64,000 bases of DNA, taken from contig CAVSHI010000003.1 in assembly GCA_963727845.1 (NCBI GenBank), positions 682,001-746,000 on the forward strand, written 5' to 3'. Each line of letters opens with the position of its first letter. Within the stretch, counting starts at the first letter, position 1. The notes beneath the pieces were generated by a model. The model was not told the origin of the DNA and made no database searches. It was given only the letters and a program-made list of their open reading frames with translations. The DNA comes from JBEKTW01 sp963727845 (GTDB lineage Bacteria; Bacteroidota; Ignavibacteria; UBA10030; SZUA-254). Shown here piece by piece: positions 42,875 through 52,885 of this stretch. The position numbers and the translations under genes are program-made.

Positions 42875-45428
42875 CTATGAGGCCGGGGCCGGTTCTTTCT
42901 CCTCGCGCTTGCCGCCAAATCTCGTCCTCACGGCGGGAATCTGAAACAGTCCGAAAAGAATCAGACCGGCCGTCACGATCCATGCACCTATCGATATGTT
43001 ATATCCCAGTTGATAGGCCGGCGGGTCGAAGCGGAATTCGACGGCGTGCTTTCCCGGCGGCACGAGTACGGAACGCAGTACATAGTTCGTCTTGTAAATC
43101 TCCGTCTCCTTCCCGTCGATAAACGCCTTCCATCCTGCCGGATAATACACCTCGCTGAGGACAAGGAGCGATGACGCCGTCGTGGATACGTCGAGCTTGA
43201 TCTCGCGGGACTGATACACAGCGACCGCCACACTCGCTGAATCGGGCTTCGCAGGCCGGAGCGGAGGGTCTTTCTCAAGAATCGCCGCATGCCGCGCATC
43301 AAACGAAGCGGAGTTAAGAATCTCGAACACATCGTGCTTGCTACGCGCCACCACAATACTATCCACAAACCACGCATGCGGCAGGTAATTCGGATTGAGG
43401 TAGACCGCCATGCTCCTTGCCTGGTCCACATTCACAATGGGAAGGTTTGTCTCCGGTAATCGGCCGGGAGCAATAATGTACTTCGTGCTGAGCATGTTGA
43501 GCACATTCATATTCATCGGGAAGCGCGGTGGCAGAAGTCCGGTCGAAGTCTATCATTTCCTGATACATCTTCGGCTTCGCCGGACTGTACCCACCGATGG
43601 ACGGAATGAAATTGGCCATGAATGTGTACGAGCGGTCCCTGAACAGATCTTGTCCAACCGGGAAGATGCGGTAGTATGTCGTGTCGGTCTTCAGGAAGTT
43701 AATTGTTGCGTCAGGAACAAACGCCTGCTCGATCGATGTTGCAGGCTTCGGGTCCACATAATATTTATCGTCGAGGTAAGCAAGGTCGGCCACGAGGATA
43801 GCAATCAATCCAAACCCGAAGAGGGTTTTTCCGACCTTCCCCCGGACATAAGCAATGACCAGTATGGTAATTACGCCCAGAATAATTATGAATTTCACAT
43901 AATCGCTGAAAAGAACGTCAAACCTTTTTTCCCTGAAGACCTCCACGGCCTGACGGCCATACTGCTGGAGGTCGCCTTCCTTCGAGAACATGAAACCCGA
44001 AAGAAAATTGTAGATTGCTCCTCTTGCTATCAATGCCAGCACGAGTAATCCCCCCAGAACTCCGAGAGCCATCATCAATCTCTTCTTGAGAGCCACCATA
44101 TTGATTTCCTTGGCACGAGCCGGCAAGTCCATCAAGAAGTCTGTTCCGTATGCCGCAAGCAAACCGAAGGTAATCGGTATGAGATGGAGAATCATCACTG
44201 GCACCCGGAACTTGTTAAAGTAGGGAAAATACTTGAAAAAGAGGTCGAAGACAACGGACAAATGGTTGCCAAACGATATGAACAGGGCCAGGAGTGAAAA
44301 AAGCCCGAGAAACACGGTCATCCGGTTTCGACAATATACGAGGGCGACCACGCCCAGAACGATCGGCAGTAGACCGATGTAAACCGTCGAACTCGTGAAC
44401 GGCATCCACCCCCAGTACAGGGGCATGGGCATCTGTTGTCCCTGCCAATCGGTAACGTAGTCACTCGAGAATCCAAAAAATGATGGAATCAGGTAATCAA
44501 CTGTTTCGAAAGGATGGAACGACCAACCCGTGGCATAGTCATAGCCCAGGCCGCCTGCAACACCGGTGTCACCTCCACCACGGATTGAATACTGCGCATA
44601 TTCTTGGACGCTGAGATAGACGTATGCCGAAATCGCGAATCCGATAGCGATCGCGCATGCAAACAGCAGCACTTTCTTGACCGACTCGGCCGCATGATGC
44701 TTGAGTTCAAGAATGACTTCGTACAGGACATAACAACCGACGATGAGAAAGCCGTAGAATGCCATTTGCGCGTGGCCTGCCAGCAAGAGTGTCCCGACGG
44801 CAGCGCACAGCAAGCCGAAGTACAAAGCGTTTCGCCGCTCGAGCAACTTAAGTGTCAACAGGAACAACAACGGGATGTAACTGAGGGCCACGAGTTTGGA
44901 GCCCTGACCGGCCTGGGACAACCCGATGGCGTAGGGGTTCAGCATGAGCGTCAGGGCAGCTAGCATGGACGGCATCTGCGAGAACTTCAACCCGCGTGCC
45001 AGAAGAAACATGAAAACCCCGGCGAGAAAATAGTACCAAACTTCCCATCCCCATTGACTGCCGAGCATCAGAAGGTTACCCGGGATATAAAGCAATGTTT
45101 GGAGAAAATTTATTTCTCGCGGTCGAATAGGTACCGCGAAGCTTCCAAACCCCGGCATCCCGCTGAAGGCGTACGGAATCCATAATTGTTGTTCGGGGCC
45201 CTGCGTCTCAACAACATGGTCCGCCGCTTTCTGCCAGGCAATCGCGTTGGCATTGTCGCCCCCGTCTGTGAACGCCATATTGCTGAATATGATCTTGTTG
45301 AAAAGGATCAGAACCAGAACGTACATCGCCGCGATGCACAGGAGGTCCTTTTTCAATGGCGAGAGCTTGTCGAACCAGGAAGGCTGCCGGTCGTGCGTTT
45401 TTGTCACTGTTTGTTTTTGTTTTGCCAT
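42875..45428 (-). pseudogene. YfhO-family multi-spanning membrane protein, broken by one frameshift near 43518
   Basis: The N-terminal frame (from ATG 45428, with AAGGAG 7 bases upstream) encodes about 635 residues with roughly a dozen membrane helices, including 'AFTDGGDNANAIAW' near the first loop. The C-terminal frame resumes as MNMNVLNMLSTKYIIAPG and ends with a periplasmic beta domain, one more helix (IGAWIVTAGLILFGLF) and a charged tail. One extra base in a GGG run at 43518-43520 explains the break; removing it gives ALPMNMNVLN. YfhO proteins have a GT-C-like fold and are linked to glycosylation of lipoteichoic acid or surface glycans. It follows the GT4 gene by 10 bases. It is either a recent pseudogene or a sequencing error. 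Confidence 0.85.
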
Positions 45429-45438
45429 GAGATTCTCC

Positions 45439-46695
45439 TTAATGAACCATTGACGATTCCTGGTTTGCCGCTCCCTTGAGCAAAGTACCGTAGATATTCT
45501 CAAGATCTTTTGCAACAGAAGTCCACGCATAGTGCCGTACAGCCGCCTGACGCCCCCTCCGGGAAAGCTCGGCGGCGCTCTCCGTGTCGCTGAAGAGTGT
45601 CATGATGCCGTTGACGATTTCCTTGCATTCCCTCTTCACCACCATGGCATCAACACATTCCCGTTCGATCCCCTCGGCGCCAACCGGCGTTGTGACAACC
45701 GGAATGCCGTAACTCTGCGCATGCAGGTTCTTTGTCTTGATCCCGCCGCCCGTGCGAATCGGGGCAACAAAAACGCTCATGCGATTCATGTATTCTTCGA
45801 TGCGGGGAACGAACCCGAGAAGTTTGATGCCCGGATTGTTCGACGCAAGCCCGCGGATCTGGGACGGCGCATCTTTTCCAATGACGTAGAGCGTCGACTG
45901 CGGACACACTTTCTGGAGCTCGGGAAAAATTTCAGAACACAGCCAGTATGCGGCATCGACATTCGGCATGTGGTTAAACGTCCCGACGAAGAGAAGGCTA
46001 TACCGCTCACGACTCGAGTAGTCAGATACGGCCTCCGGGATTTCGATTCCGCGCGGGTTGTAGCTGACGGTGTGCACGCCCGTCAGCCGGCTAAGGAGAC
46101 TCCTGTCCTGTTCGGTAAATGTGAGGATACGGTCAAATCGCTGTACCATTTTCCGCTCATACAGCGCCCAGTGGCACCACTCGGCGAAGTAGACGAGCTT
46201 CGTGACAAGCGGCGCCTTGCGGTACTGCCGGTACGCCGGACGGAACATCACGTCGTGTTCCCGAAGTACCTTCTTCCCGCTCCGGACAAACCGGACGTAT
46301 TGTCCCATCTGGGAAAATTCAGTTTGAACAATGTCATACGTCGTCGTCGTTGTTTCCTGTGCGATGAGACGTGCCATCCGTCGATTCCGGTACTTGCTGA
46401 TGTAATACGGCTGCCACAGGATAATGCTGCGCGCCAGTTGAAACATACGCACTGCGAATAGCGAGAAATTCCGGAGCGGATTTTTCTGATTCCCTTTTCT
46501 GCGTGGAATGACATGACACCGGACGGGAAGGTTTTTCAAATCTCCCGATAGTTCCATTTCCTGCTCATCCGCAAAAGATACAACGGAGACTTCGTGGAAT
46601 TCTGAGAGATGTTTGACCAGACCATAAACGTACTCACCGCCGCCGTGTCCGGATAAAGGATGCGGGAGGTAGGCGGTGACAATGAGAATCCTCAT
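45439..46695 (-). CDS. Glycosyltransferase family 4 (GT-B, group 1)
   Basis: A 418-residue retaining glycosyltransferase. N-terminal domain starts MRILIVTAYLPHPLSGHGGG with an acceptor-binding glycine-rich loop. The C-terminal nucleotide-sugar domain has LLFVGTFNHMPN, LYVIGKDAP, IKLLGFVPRIEEYMNR and the E-x7-E-like region FVAPIRTGGGIKTKNLHAQ. It transfers a sugar during surface polysaccharide assembly; donor and acceptor are not readable. It lies 18 bases after the GT9 gene and 10 bases before the YfhO gene, in one operon. Confidence 0.9.
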   Translation of the reverse strand: MRILIVTAYLPHPLSGHGGGEYVYGLVKHLSEFHEVSVVSFADEQEMELSGDLKNLPVRCHVIPRRKGNQKNPLRNFSLFAVRMFQLARSIILWQPYYISKYRNRRMARLIAQETTTTTYDIVQTEFSQMGQYVRFVRSGKKVLREHDVMFRPAYRQYRKAPLVTKLVYFAEWCHWALYERKMVQRFDRILTFTEQDRSLLSRLTGVHTVSYNPRGIEIPEAVSDYSSRERYSLLFVGTFNHMPNVDAAYWLCSEIFPELQKVCPQSTLYVIGKDAPSQIRGLASNNPGIKLLGFVPRIEEYMNRMSVFVAPIRTGGGIKTKNLHAQSYGIPVVTTPVGAEGIERECVDAMVVKRECKEIVNGIMTLFSDTESAAELSRRGRQAAVRHYAWTSVAKDLENIYGTLLKGAANQESSMVH

Positions 46696-46713
46696 CGCAC
46701 AACGGCGGAATAA

Positions 46714-47883
46714 TCAGTGCGGCCGGACATCTGTATGCGCCGATGCTTTTTTGTCGGGCGCAATTTTCCCGACTTCGTCCTGAAGGAGGTTGTAGATTCT
46801 CTCCGCGGGGATGGTGTTCATGCAATTCACGTCTTGTGTGCAAACGGGTCGATAAAAGCAGCGGCATTCAACCGTCTCGGATTGCACCTTGCGCACACGG
46901 CCATACGTTTCAATTTCCGAGACGGAGGTGGGCCCGAAAATTGCAATGACCCTTTTCTTCAACGCCGTTGCAGCATGGAGCGCGAGCGTATCACCGGTAA
47001 TCACGACATCGCTCAGGCTGAGCAGAGAAAAGAAATCGCGCAGCGATCCCTCGGTATCGGCGGCAATGACCCGCTTCCGGTCGATGCCTGAAAGCTCTGC
47101 GTTTCGCTCCCGCTCGTGCTTGCCGCCATAGAGAATGACCGTGTAATTCGTTTCATTCACGATTTTGACGATCAATTCCCGGTACCCTTCCAGTGTCCAT
47201 TTTTTTTGTTGCCAGCGGGGGCCCGCACCCGTGTTCATTCCGATGACAGGACGGGACAGATCCATCCCATGGCTTTGGGAAAAATCCTTCGCCCGGGCCA
47301 GCTCATCTACTGTGAGATTCAGGATAATCTCAAAATCGCGAGGCTGCAGCCGGCAGATTTCCAGCATCAATGATTGGTACGTTCGGGTATTCCGCTTCTT
47401 GAGATGGTCGAAAGCGCCCATTTCGAACCAGGTTTCAGCTTCCTTGTTAAAACAGAAGACTTTCCCTTTTGTGTCGAGCCCGAACCCGAGTTTTTCATCG
47501 GCGTGGCAGTACGAAGCGAGGGCAGCGCTCTGGGAAGACGTGTCGAGATTGACGAGGAGAGAGAACTTTTCCACGGCAAGATGCGCTATCGATTCTGTGG
47601 ATTCATACGATAGTATTTTGTCCACAAGGGGATTGTTGTCGAAAATCTCAATGGAGTTTTCAAGTGTTACCCAGGTGATATGCGCATGGGGATATTTCTC
47701 CCTCAACCCGGGGAGTATTGACGTGGTACGGAGAACGTCTCCCGCAGCGTCCAGTTTGATGATGAGAATTCCGAATCCGGCCGGCTCGTAGTGCTTGCAA
47801 TCGGTGCAAATGACGCCCGTCTGTTTATGGAATGAGCATGGGCGGTCGCCGGGAAAGTGAGTACAATCCTGTTTCAGAATCAT
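46714..47883 (-). CDS. Glycosyltransferase family 9 (heptosyltransferase-like)
   Basis: A 389-residue GT-B enzyme of the ADP-heptose:LPS heptosyltransferase family. It has an unusual N-terminal extension with cysteines (C7, C16, C26, C29). The GT9 motifs follow: IIKLDAAGDVLRTTSILPGL, GMNTGAGPRWQQKKW, ILYGGKHERE, and VVITGDTLALHAATALKK with a late proline-containing IFGPTS. Heptosyltransferases add L-glycero-D-manno-heptose to the LPS inner core; this divergent member could use another sugar. It is co-transcribed with the GT4 gene downstream. Confidence 0.88.
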   Translation of the reverse strand: MILKQDCTHFPGDRPCSFHKQTGVICTDCKHYEPAGFGILIIKLDAAGDVLRTTSILPGLREKYPHAHITWVTLENSIEIFDNNPLVDKILSYESTESIAHLAVEKFSLLVNLDTSSQSAALASYCHADEKLGFGLDTKGKVFCFNKEAETWFEMGAFDHLKKRNTRTYQSLMLEICRLQPRDFEIILNLTVDELARAKDFSQSHGMDLSRPVIGMNTGAGPRWQQKKWTLEGYRELIVKIVNETNYTVILYGGKHERERNAELSGIDRKRVIAADTEGSLRDFFSLLSLSDVVITGDTLALHAATALKKRVIAIFGPTSVSEIETYGRVRKVQSETVECRCFYRPVCTQDVNCMNTIPAERIYNLLQDEVGKIAPDKKASAHTDVRPH

Positions 47884-47932
47884 AATGCTGCCGCGAAATG
47901 AGAAATGAGATCCATCAACTTATCATCCAAGA

Positions 47933-48820
47933 TCATCTCGGCGGTTTTCTGTTCAGGAAAACGGGGTCGAAATAGATCTTCTTCATCATCACCAGATAGT
48001 AGCGCGGTATTGTCACGAGCGCTTGAAAGGGAAAATACTTGAACCAGAAGCGAAACGTATTCGGAATGTTATAGCCGCTCTTCTTATTGAACAAGAGGTA
48101 CAGCAATTGTGAACGATAACTCTTCATACGCTTCTGAATGATTTCGGATTCCTGATAATCATGCCAGGCAATGGCTTTGGGATTGCTGATAACTTGAAAT
48201 CCCTTCCTCTTCGCGCGGTACGAGTATTCTGAATCGGCGAAGTACATCTTGTAATGATCGTCCCAAAAACCTATCTGCCGGACGACGGAGAGCGGATAAA
48301 ACTGCCCGGAGCCGTCGACCATATCGACGGGGAATTCCTGTTCATACGTTTTGCCGTCGTCCGGGTCATTTTTGCTCAGCCACGTGACTCCGACGCCAAA
48401 AACTCTCTTGGTGATCATTCCACCTACCGCCCAGATGATCCTGTCCGTGCCCAGCTTGTACGAGCGGATACCCAGAATGCTGTCGGGATGTCTGCGGGCG
48501 CAGGCGATTTGTTCTTTGAGCAAATCCGGCTCAACGTAATTGTCGTCATTGAATACCGTGGCATACTCGAACTCATGCTCCAGCGCGTATTTCAGACCGA
48601 GGTTGCAACTTCCCGTGAACCACAAATTGCCGTCCCCGAAGAGCTGGACAACGCGCGTGAAATCTTTTCCCAGCATCTCTTTCGTTCCGTCGGTGCAGCC
48701 ATCGTTGACAACAATCAATGTGAAATTGTCATAATCCACTTTTCCCCATTGCTCGAGTGCCCGGCGCAGTCGTGCTTTGTTGTTGAAGGTGGGAATGATG
48801 ACGGCAACCGGGGGATTCAT
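47933..48820 (-). CDS. Glycosyltransferase family 2
   Basis: A 295-residue GT-A enzyme: VAVIIPTFNNKARL and LIVVNDGCTDGTKEML form the nucleotide site, ATVFNDDNYVEPDLL carries the DXD-like motif, and DMVDGSGQFYPLSVVRQIGFWDD the acceptor region with ED-type residues. C-terminal hydrophobic helices (FRFWFKYFPFQALVTI) may bind the membrane. It probably extends an O-antigen or capsule chain. It lies between the GT9 gene and the sugar-SDR genes. Confidence 0.92.
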   Translation of the reverse strand: MNPPVAVIIPTFNNKARLRRALEQWGKVDYDNFTLIVVNDGCTDGTKEMLGKDFTRVVQLFGDGNLWFTGSCNLGLKYALEHEFEYATVFNDDNYVEPDLLKEQIACARRHPDSILGIRSYKLGTDRIIWAVGGMITKRVFGVGVTWLSKNDPDDGKTYEQEFPVDMVDGSGQFYPLSVVRQIGFWDDHYKMYFADSEYSYRAKRKGFQVISNPKAIAWHDYQESEIIQKRMKSYRSQLLYLLFNKKSGYNIPNTFRFWFKYFPFQALVTIPRYYLVMMKKIYFDPVFLNRKPPR

Positions 48821-48855
48821 TCGCGAGTGAGAAGAAAGGCGGCGATAGTATTACT

Positions 48856-49650
48856 TCACGAAATTGTTCCGGGGACCTTGAGAGCGGCGCGAATAAAGGC
48901 GAATACGGTGTCCCGGGTCATCGATACACGGGTGTGCCTTAGAAGCTTCTTGACACATACTTCATAATGTTCGAGCGGGGGATTTTCGACGGCATACTGC
49001 AACGGATACTTCGGTATCTCATTCGTAATTTCCCGGAGAGAGACGCAGCCATCGCCGCAAACGTTGAAGACTTCGTTCTCAATTCCCTTCTGTATGAGTG
49101 TCAGGAGAACTTCTCCCGCAGACGCCGTCGACAGATACTGGTATTGAGAATCGACGTGCACTCGCAGCGGCGCCCCATGAAGGATATCATAGATGGAATT
49201 TTTTTTAAGCCCTTCGCCAACAAACCCTCCAAACCTCAGAACCAGCCATCTGGCGGCATATCGTTGAACAAGTTGCTCGCCAAGAGATTTATGAAAGCCG
49301 TACAACGAAAGCTTTTTCGGGTCAATCACCGTATCTTCAGCGTTCATCCCGGGATGTTCGTGGTCCGGATACACATCCACGGAGGAACAGTATACGTACA
49401 GACCGCATTTGAAATCAACGAGCGAATACTCCACGCTCTGAACCGAAGCCCGGAAGTCTTCTTTGGGTGATTGTGAAGCAAGATATTTTTTGGAATTACC
49501 GTTGGCATTGACGAGCACGTCAAAAGATGAACCGGTCAGGCGCTCATAATTTTCCAGCTCGATATTAACGGTGTCGATATGCTGGCTCTCGAGATATTTT
49601 CGAATGCCCGAGCCGACAAATCCATTCCCTCCGATAATCCCCACTTTCAT
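48856..49650 (-). CDS. NAD-dependent epimerase/dehydratase (SDR), putative nucleotide-sugar enzyme
   Basis: A 264-residue SDR. GIIGGNGFVGSGI is the dinucleotide loop, YCSSVDVYPD supplies the conserved Ser, and LYGFHKSLGEQL the YxxxK catalytic pair (here Y-G-F-H-K). It is shorter than canonical extended SDRs of about 310-350 residues. Its ATG overlaps the end of the preceding gene by 4 bases (translational coupling). The precise sugar conversion is not clear. Confidence 0.82.
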   Translation of the reverse strand: MKVGIIGGNGFVGSGIRKYLESQHIDTVNIELENYERLTGSSFDVLVNANGNSKKYLASQSPKEDFRASVQSVEYSLVDFKCGLYVYCSSVDVYPDHEHPGMNAEDTVIDPKKLSLYGFHKSLGEQLVQRYAARWLVLRFGGFVGEGLKKNSIYDILHGAPLRVHVDSQYQYLSTASAGEVLLTLIQKGIENEVFNVCGDGCVSLREITNEIPKYPLQYAVENPPLEHYEVCVKKLLRHTRVSMTRDTVFAFIRAALKVPGTIS

Positions 49651-50600
49651 AAGCGGACCCCGCCGCGGTCATATTCGCGGCAGAACCATTCAATCGTCCG
49701 CCGCAAGCCTTCCTCAAGCGATGTGGGACATTTCAACCCCAGCGACTCAAGCTTTGTAACATCGAAAATCTTGACCATCTGACCGTCCGGTTTCGAAATG
49801 TCCCACTCTATTGCTCCCGTATACCCGATGTATTTTTTTACCGTCGCCGCAAGCTCGGCAATGGGAGTGGTGGTCCCGGAAGAGATATTGACAGGATCGG
49901 ATGAATCATAATTTTCGAGGAAATACGGGAACAGGGCCGCGACATCGCCTGCATACACAAAATCGCGTTTCGGCTTTCCCGTCCCGAACAGGGGAACGGA
50001 CTTCTTCCCTTCCCGCTTGGCTTCGTAGAATTTTCGAATGAGGGCGGGTATGACGTGAGAGTGCTCCAGCGAATAATTGTCGAACTCGCCATACAGATTT
50101 CCCGGAATCAACGATATGCTGTTGAACCCGTACTCATCACGATAGGCGACCGACTGAACAAGCTGCATCTTCTTCGCAACAGAATACGCCGCGCTTTCTT
50201 TTTGCGGATAGCCGTTCCACATCTGCTTTTCATCAATGGGCGAAGTGGCCGTTGAAGGATAACTGCATCCGCCGAATGTCATGACGAGTTTCTTCACGTT
50301 CGAATGATATGCCTGATGAACGACGTGCGTATTTATCAGGATATTATCGTAATAGAACTCGACGGGATACTTCTTGTTGGAAACGATTCCGCCAACCCTC
50401 GCTGCAAGATGAACAACGAGCGTGGGTTTCACTGCCGCAAATAATTTCTCCACCTCCTCCCGATGCCGCAAATCATAATCCCTGGAAGAAACGGGGATAA
50501 TTTCAGAGGCGTATGCCTTTTTCAAGACCGGCACAACGTGCGAGCCGAGGAATCCCGTCGCTCCGGTGACCAGGATTCTGTCGTTTGCCGTCGGCTTCAT
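49647..50600 (-). CDS. fcl: GDP-L-fucose synthase-like SDR
   Basis: A 317-residue extended SDR resembling WcaG/Fcl. ILVTGATGFLGSHVV is the cofactor loop. VVHLAARVGGI and the longer loop FGGCSYP (in place of the GSSCIYP of Fcl) carry the catalytic serine/cysteine. SAAYSVAKKMQL is the YxxxK motif. PGNLYGEFDNYSLEHSHVIPALIRKF matches the Fcl substrate pocket. Fcl makes GDP-L-fucose from GDP-4-keto-6-deoxymannose, so its product could be a precursor for surface fucosylation. The symbol is a family guess: related enzymes make other 6-deoxysugars. Confidence 0.78.
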   Translation of the reverse strand: MKPTANDRILVTGATGFLGSHVVPVLKKAYASEIIPVSSRDYDLRHREEVEKLFAAVKPTLVVHLAARVGGIVSNKKYPVEFYYDNILINTHVVHQAYHSNVKKLVMTFGGCSYPSTATSPIDEKQMWNGYPQKESAAYSVAKKMQLVQSVAYRDEYGFNSISLIPGNLYGEFDNYSLEHSHVIPALIRKFYEAKREGKKSVPLFGTGKPKRDFVYAGDVAALFPYFLENYDSSDPVNISSGTTTPIAELAATVKKYIGYTGAIEWDISKPDGQMVKIFDVTKLESLGLKCPTSLEEGLRRTIEWFCREYDRGGVRL

Positions 50601-50603
50601 TTC

Positions 50604-51545
50604 TTAAATATTGGCAAACTTGTTGTTCGTGATGATGCTGAACCCTTTGATCAACTCACGGATTCCCATCTCGATGGTGTGGTCGGGCTTATAGCCAAGT
50701 CGCTCGATCTTTTCGTTGCTCACGATGTAGTTGCGCTGGTCCGGGTCTTTGCCGATTTCCGACATGAAGACGTTGAAGCCGGGTATTTGTTCCTTGATCT
50801 TTTCGCACAATTCCAACTTTGAGAGATTGGCGCTGGACAAACCGACGTTGAACGGCTCATTTTTCATCCGGTCAAAATTCTCGATAGCAAAGAGAAATGC
50901 CTTGGCAACGTCGCGGATATGGATATAATTTCGTTTGAAATGCGCCTCGAAGAGGACAATGTACCGGTCATGGTATGCCCGGTAGGTGAAATCGTTCACC
51001 AGCAAATCGAGCCTCATGCGGGGGCTAAACCCGAATACCGTTGCCAATCGCAATGTTACAACGTTCTTGCTGTCGAGTAAGTCTTTTTCCGCGTCCACTT
51101 TCGTCTTTCCGTAGAGCGAGATCGGGCGGAGCGGCGTTTCCTCGGTGCAGAACACGCCATCCTGTCCGATACCGTAACCGCTATTCGTCGTCGGGAAAAT
51201 CACAACCTGGTCCTTTGAGCGCAATCGATTCAACAGCGCCACGGCTTCGTAATTTGTTGAGCGCGTTGCCATGGGGTCGAGGGCACAGGCCGGCGCCCCG
51301 ACGATCGCGGCAAGAGGAATAAGAATGTCCTGCCCTTTGAGTACCTCCTTCAGGGTCGATTCGTTCCGCGCATCTCCCTTGAGGACTCGGAAGCCATCAT
51401 GAGAACAGCACTCCAGGAGCGACGTCTGGTCGTACATGAAGTTGTCGAGCACGGTCACGCTGTGACCGTGATGCAAAAACGTGGGGACGAGAATCGAGCC
51501 GAGGTAGCCGGCGCCCCCGGTTATGAGAATCTTAGCATTTTTCAT
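50604..51545 (-). CDS. NAD-dependent epimerase/dehydratase (extended SDR)
   Basis: A 313-residue SDR: ILITGGAGYLGSILVPTFL (cofactor loop), LIPLAAIVGAPAC, IFPTTNSGYG (serine/threonine of the catalytic set), SLYGKTKVDAEKDLL (Y-x3-K), and a late NVGLSSANLSKLEL segment. This pattern fits nucleotide-sugar 4-epimerases or dehydratases near WcaG. It lies only 3 bases before the next gene in the cluster, so is clearly co-transcribed. Confidence 0.82.
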   Translation of the reverse strand: MKNAKILITGGAGYLGSILVPTFLHHGHSVTVLDNFMYDQTSLLECCSHDGFRVLKGDARNESTLKEVLKGQDILIPLAAIVGAPACALDPMATRSTNYEAVALLNRLRSKDQVVIFPTTNSGYGIGQDGVFCTEETPLRPISLYGKTKVDAEKDLLDSKNVVTLRLATVFGFSPRMRLDLLVNDFTYRAYHDRYIVLFEAHFKRNYIHIRDVAKAFLFAIENFDRMKNEPFNVGLSSANLSKLELCEKIKEQIPGFNVFMSEIGKDPDQRNYIVSNEKIERLGYKPDHTIEMGIRELIKGFSIITNNKFANI

Positions 51546-51605
51546 GATCCAAGGCGAAGAATTGATTGGGGTACGGAATAATGTATTGAATTTCGGGCAA
51601 AGTTG

Positions 51606-52160
51606 CTACGGGACCATGTCGGAGTTGAAGCAGGGAAAGTAAACGACTTTGTAGTCCAGGTCCTTGTTCCGTTCTCCGATTTTCTTTGCCGGAACACCGG
51701 CTACGATATCGAACGGCGGAACGTCCTTCGTGACAACGCTTCCGGCGCCGACAATACATCCTTTTGACAGTGTCACTCCGGGCAGAATCATTGCCCGCGC
51801 TCCGATCCACACGTAGTCTTCGATGACTACTTCCTTCCCAACGGCGACAAGGTCGCGACTTTGCGCATCGTGCGTCAGCGAGATGATGTATGTTTCGGGG
51901 GAAATGCTCACGCGGTCGCCGATACGGATTTTTACCCGCCCGTCCAGATAGCAATTCCGGTTGATTGCCGTGTAGCTGCCGATCGAGACATTGCGGCCCG
52001 CGAAGAAGCAGCCCATGTGAACGGAAGTTTGTGTGCCGATGGGAATCTTAAAAACGTGCCTCAGAAAGGCATGCCTCACCGAGTACAGGGGGAAATGCGT
52101 GAGGAAGCTGTTGTAAAAATAAAACAGGCACGCACCGAGGAATTTGTAGAGTCGTTTCAT
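51606..52160 (-). CDS. Hexapeptide-repeat acyltransferase (WcaF/WbbJ type)
   Basis: A 184-residue left-handed beta-helix protein: IGTQTSVHMGCFFAGRNVSIG, then DRVSISPETYIISLTHDAQ with the catalytic histidine, EDYVWIGARAMILPGVTLS, and VGAGSVVTKDVPPFDIVAGVPA. It O-acetylates a sugar in surface polysaccharide using acetyl-CoA. It is followed after 60 bases by the SDR gene on the same strand. Confidence 0.9.
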   Translation of the reverse strand: MKRLYKFLGACLFYFYNSFLTHFPLYSVRHAFLRHVFKIPIGTQTSVHMGCFFAGRNVSIGSYTAINRNCYLDGRVKIRIGDRVSISPETYIISLTHDAQSRDLVAVGKEVVIEDYVWIGARAMILPGVTLSKGCIVGAGSVVTKDVPPFDIVAGVPAKKIGERNKDLDYKVVYFPCFNSDMVP

Positions 52161-52192
52161 TGTCTCAATTCAATCGGCTTCATTCTCAGACA

Positions 52193-52885
52193 TTAACGGT
52201 CAGCAGGAATGTAATAATTGAATTCGGGCCTACCTTTAATCCCGACTGGCTTCTGAGCGATAAGGAAACTGGCCCATCCCAATGCTCCGCGACACGAAAG
52301 TTCCAGGAGCTTTCCATTTTTCGTAATTAGCGCATACAAGAATCTAAAAGGAAAAAACACCCGATGACCAACGGAAGTCAGATAACCAACATCCAGTGGA
52401 TCAAATGAATAATATCGTGCAAGCCTGAAAAATGATTGTGGTGGCCAAGGACGAGAAAGATGAGTAGGATCGTCGAAAAATGAAAGGCTAAAGAATTTTT
52501 CACGTTCAAAGGGCATGCTGGGCAACAACAGTGATCGCTCAGAGGGCGCCTCAAAGTACAAATACCCACCAGGTTTACATACCCTCGCACACTCACCGAA
52601 CAGATTTATCGGATCCTTAACGTGCTCAATAATATGACTTGCCACTACCAAATCAAATTGGTCGTCTTCAAATGGAATTGGCTCCTTGCTTAGATCCGCT
52701 TTTCGGAAAATGAAATCCGGGGGTAGCTTGCCCTTCACTTCGCAATAATCAACTCCGGAGTGATGTAATGACAGTAAACCGAGCCTCTTGGCGAGTTCCA
52801 CTTGCGCAAAGCCAAAGCACCCAACATCAAGCACGTGGCCGTCATTCTTGATCCTTGCATAGAGCTTCTCTATTGGCGGTATCAT
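52193..52885 (-). CDS. Class I SAM-dependent methyltransferase
   Basis: A 230-residue protein with motif I HVLDVGCFGFAQVELAK, motif II GVDYCEV, motif III-IV FDLVVASHIIEHV and PGGYLYFEAP. The C-terminal ~70 residues diverge. It probably methylates a sugar or lipid intermediate of the polysaccharide. The region reads as AT-richer than the flanking SDR/GT genes, which hints at separate acquisition, but I have not computed composition. Confidence 0.85.
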   Translation of the reverse strand: MIPPIEKLYARIKNDGHVLDVGCFGFAQVELAKRLGLLSLHHSGVDYCEVKGKLPPDFIFRKADLSKEPIPFEDDQFDLVVASHIIEHVKDPINLFGECARVCKPGGYLYFEAPSERSLLLPSMPFEREKFFSLSFFDDPTHLSRPWPPQSFFRLARYYSFDPLDVGYLTSVGHRVFFPFRFLYALITKNGKLLELSCRGALGWASFLIAQKPVGIKGRPEFNYYIPADR

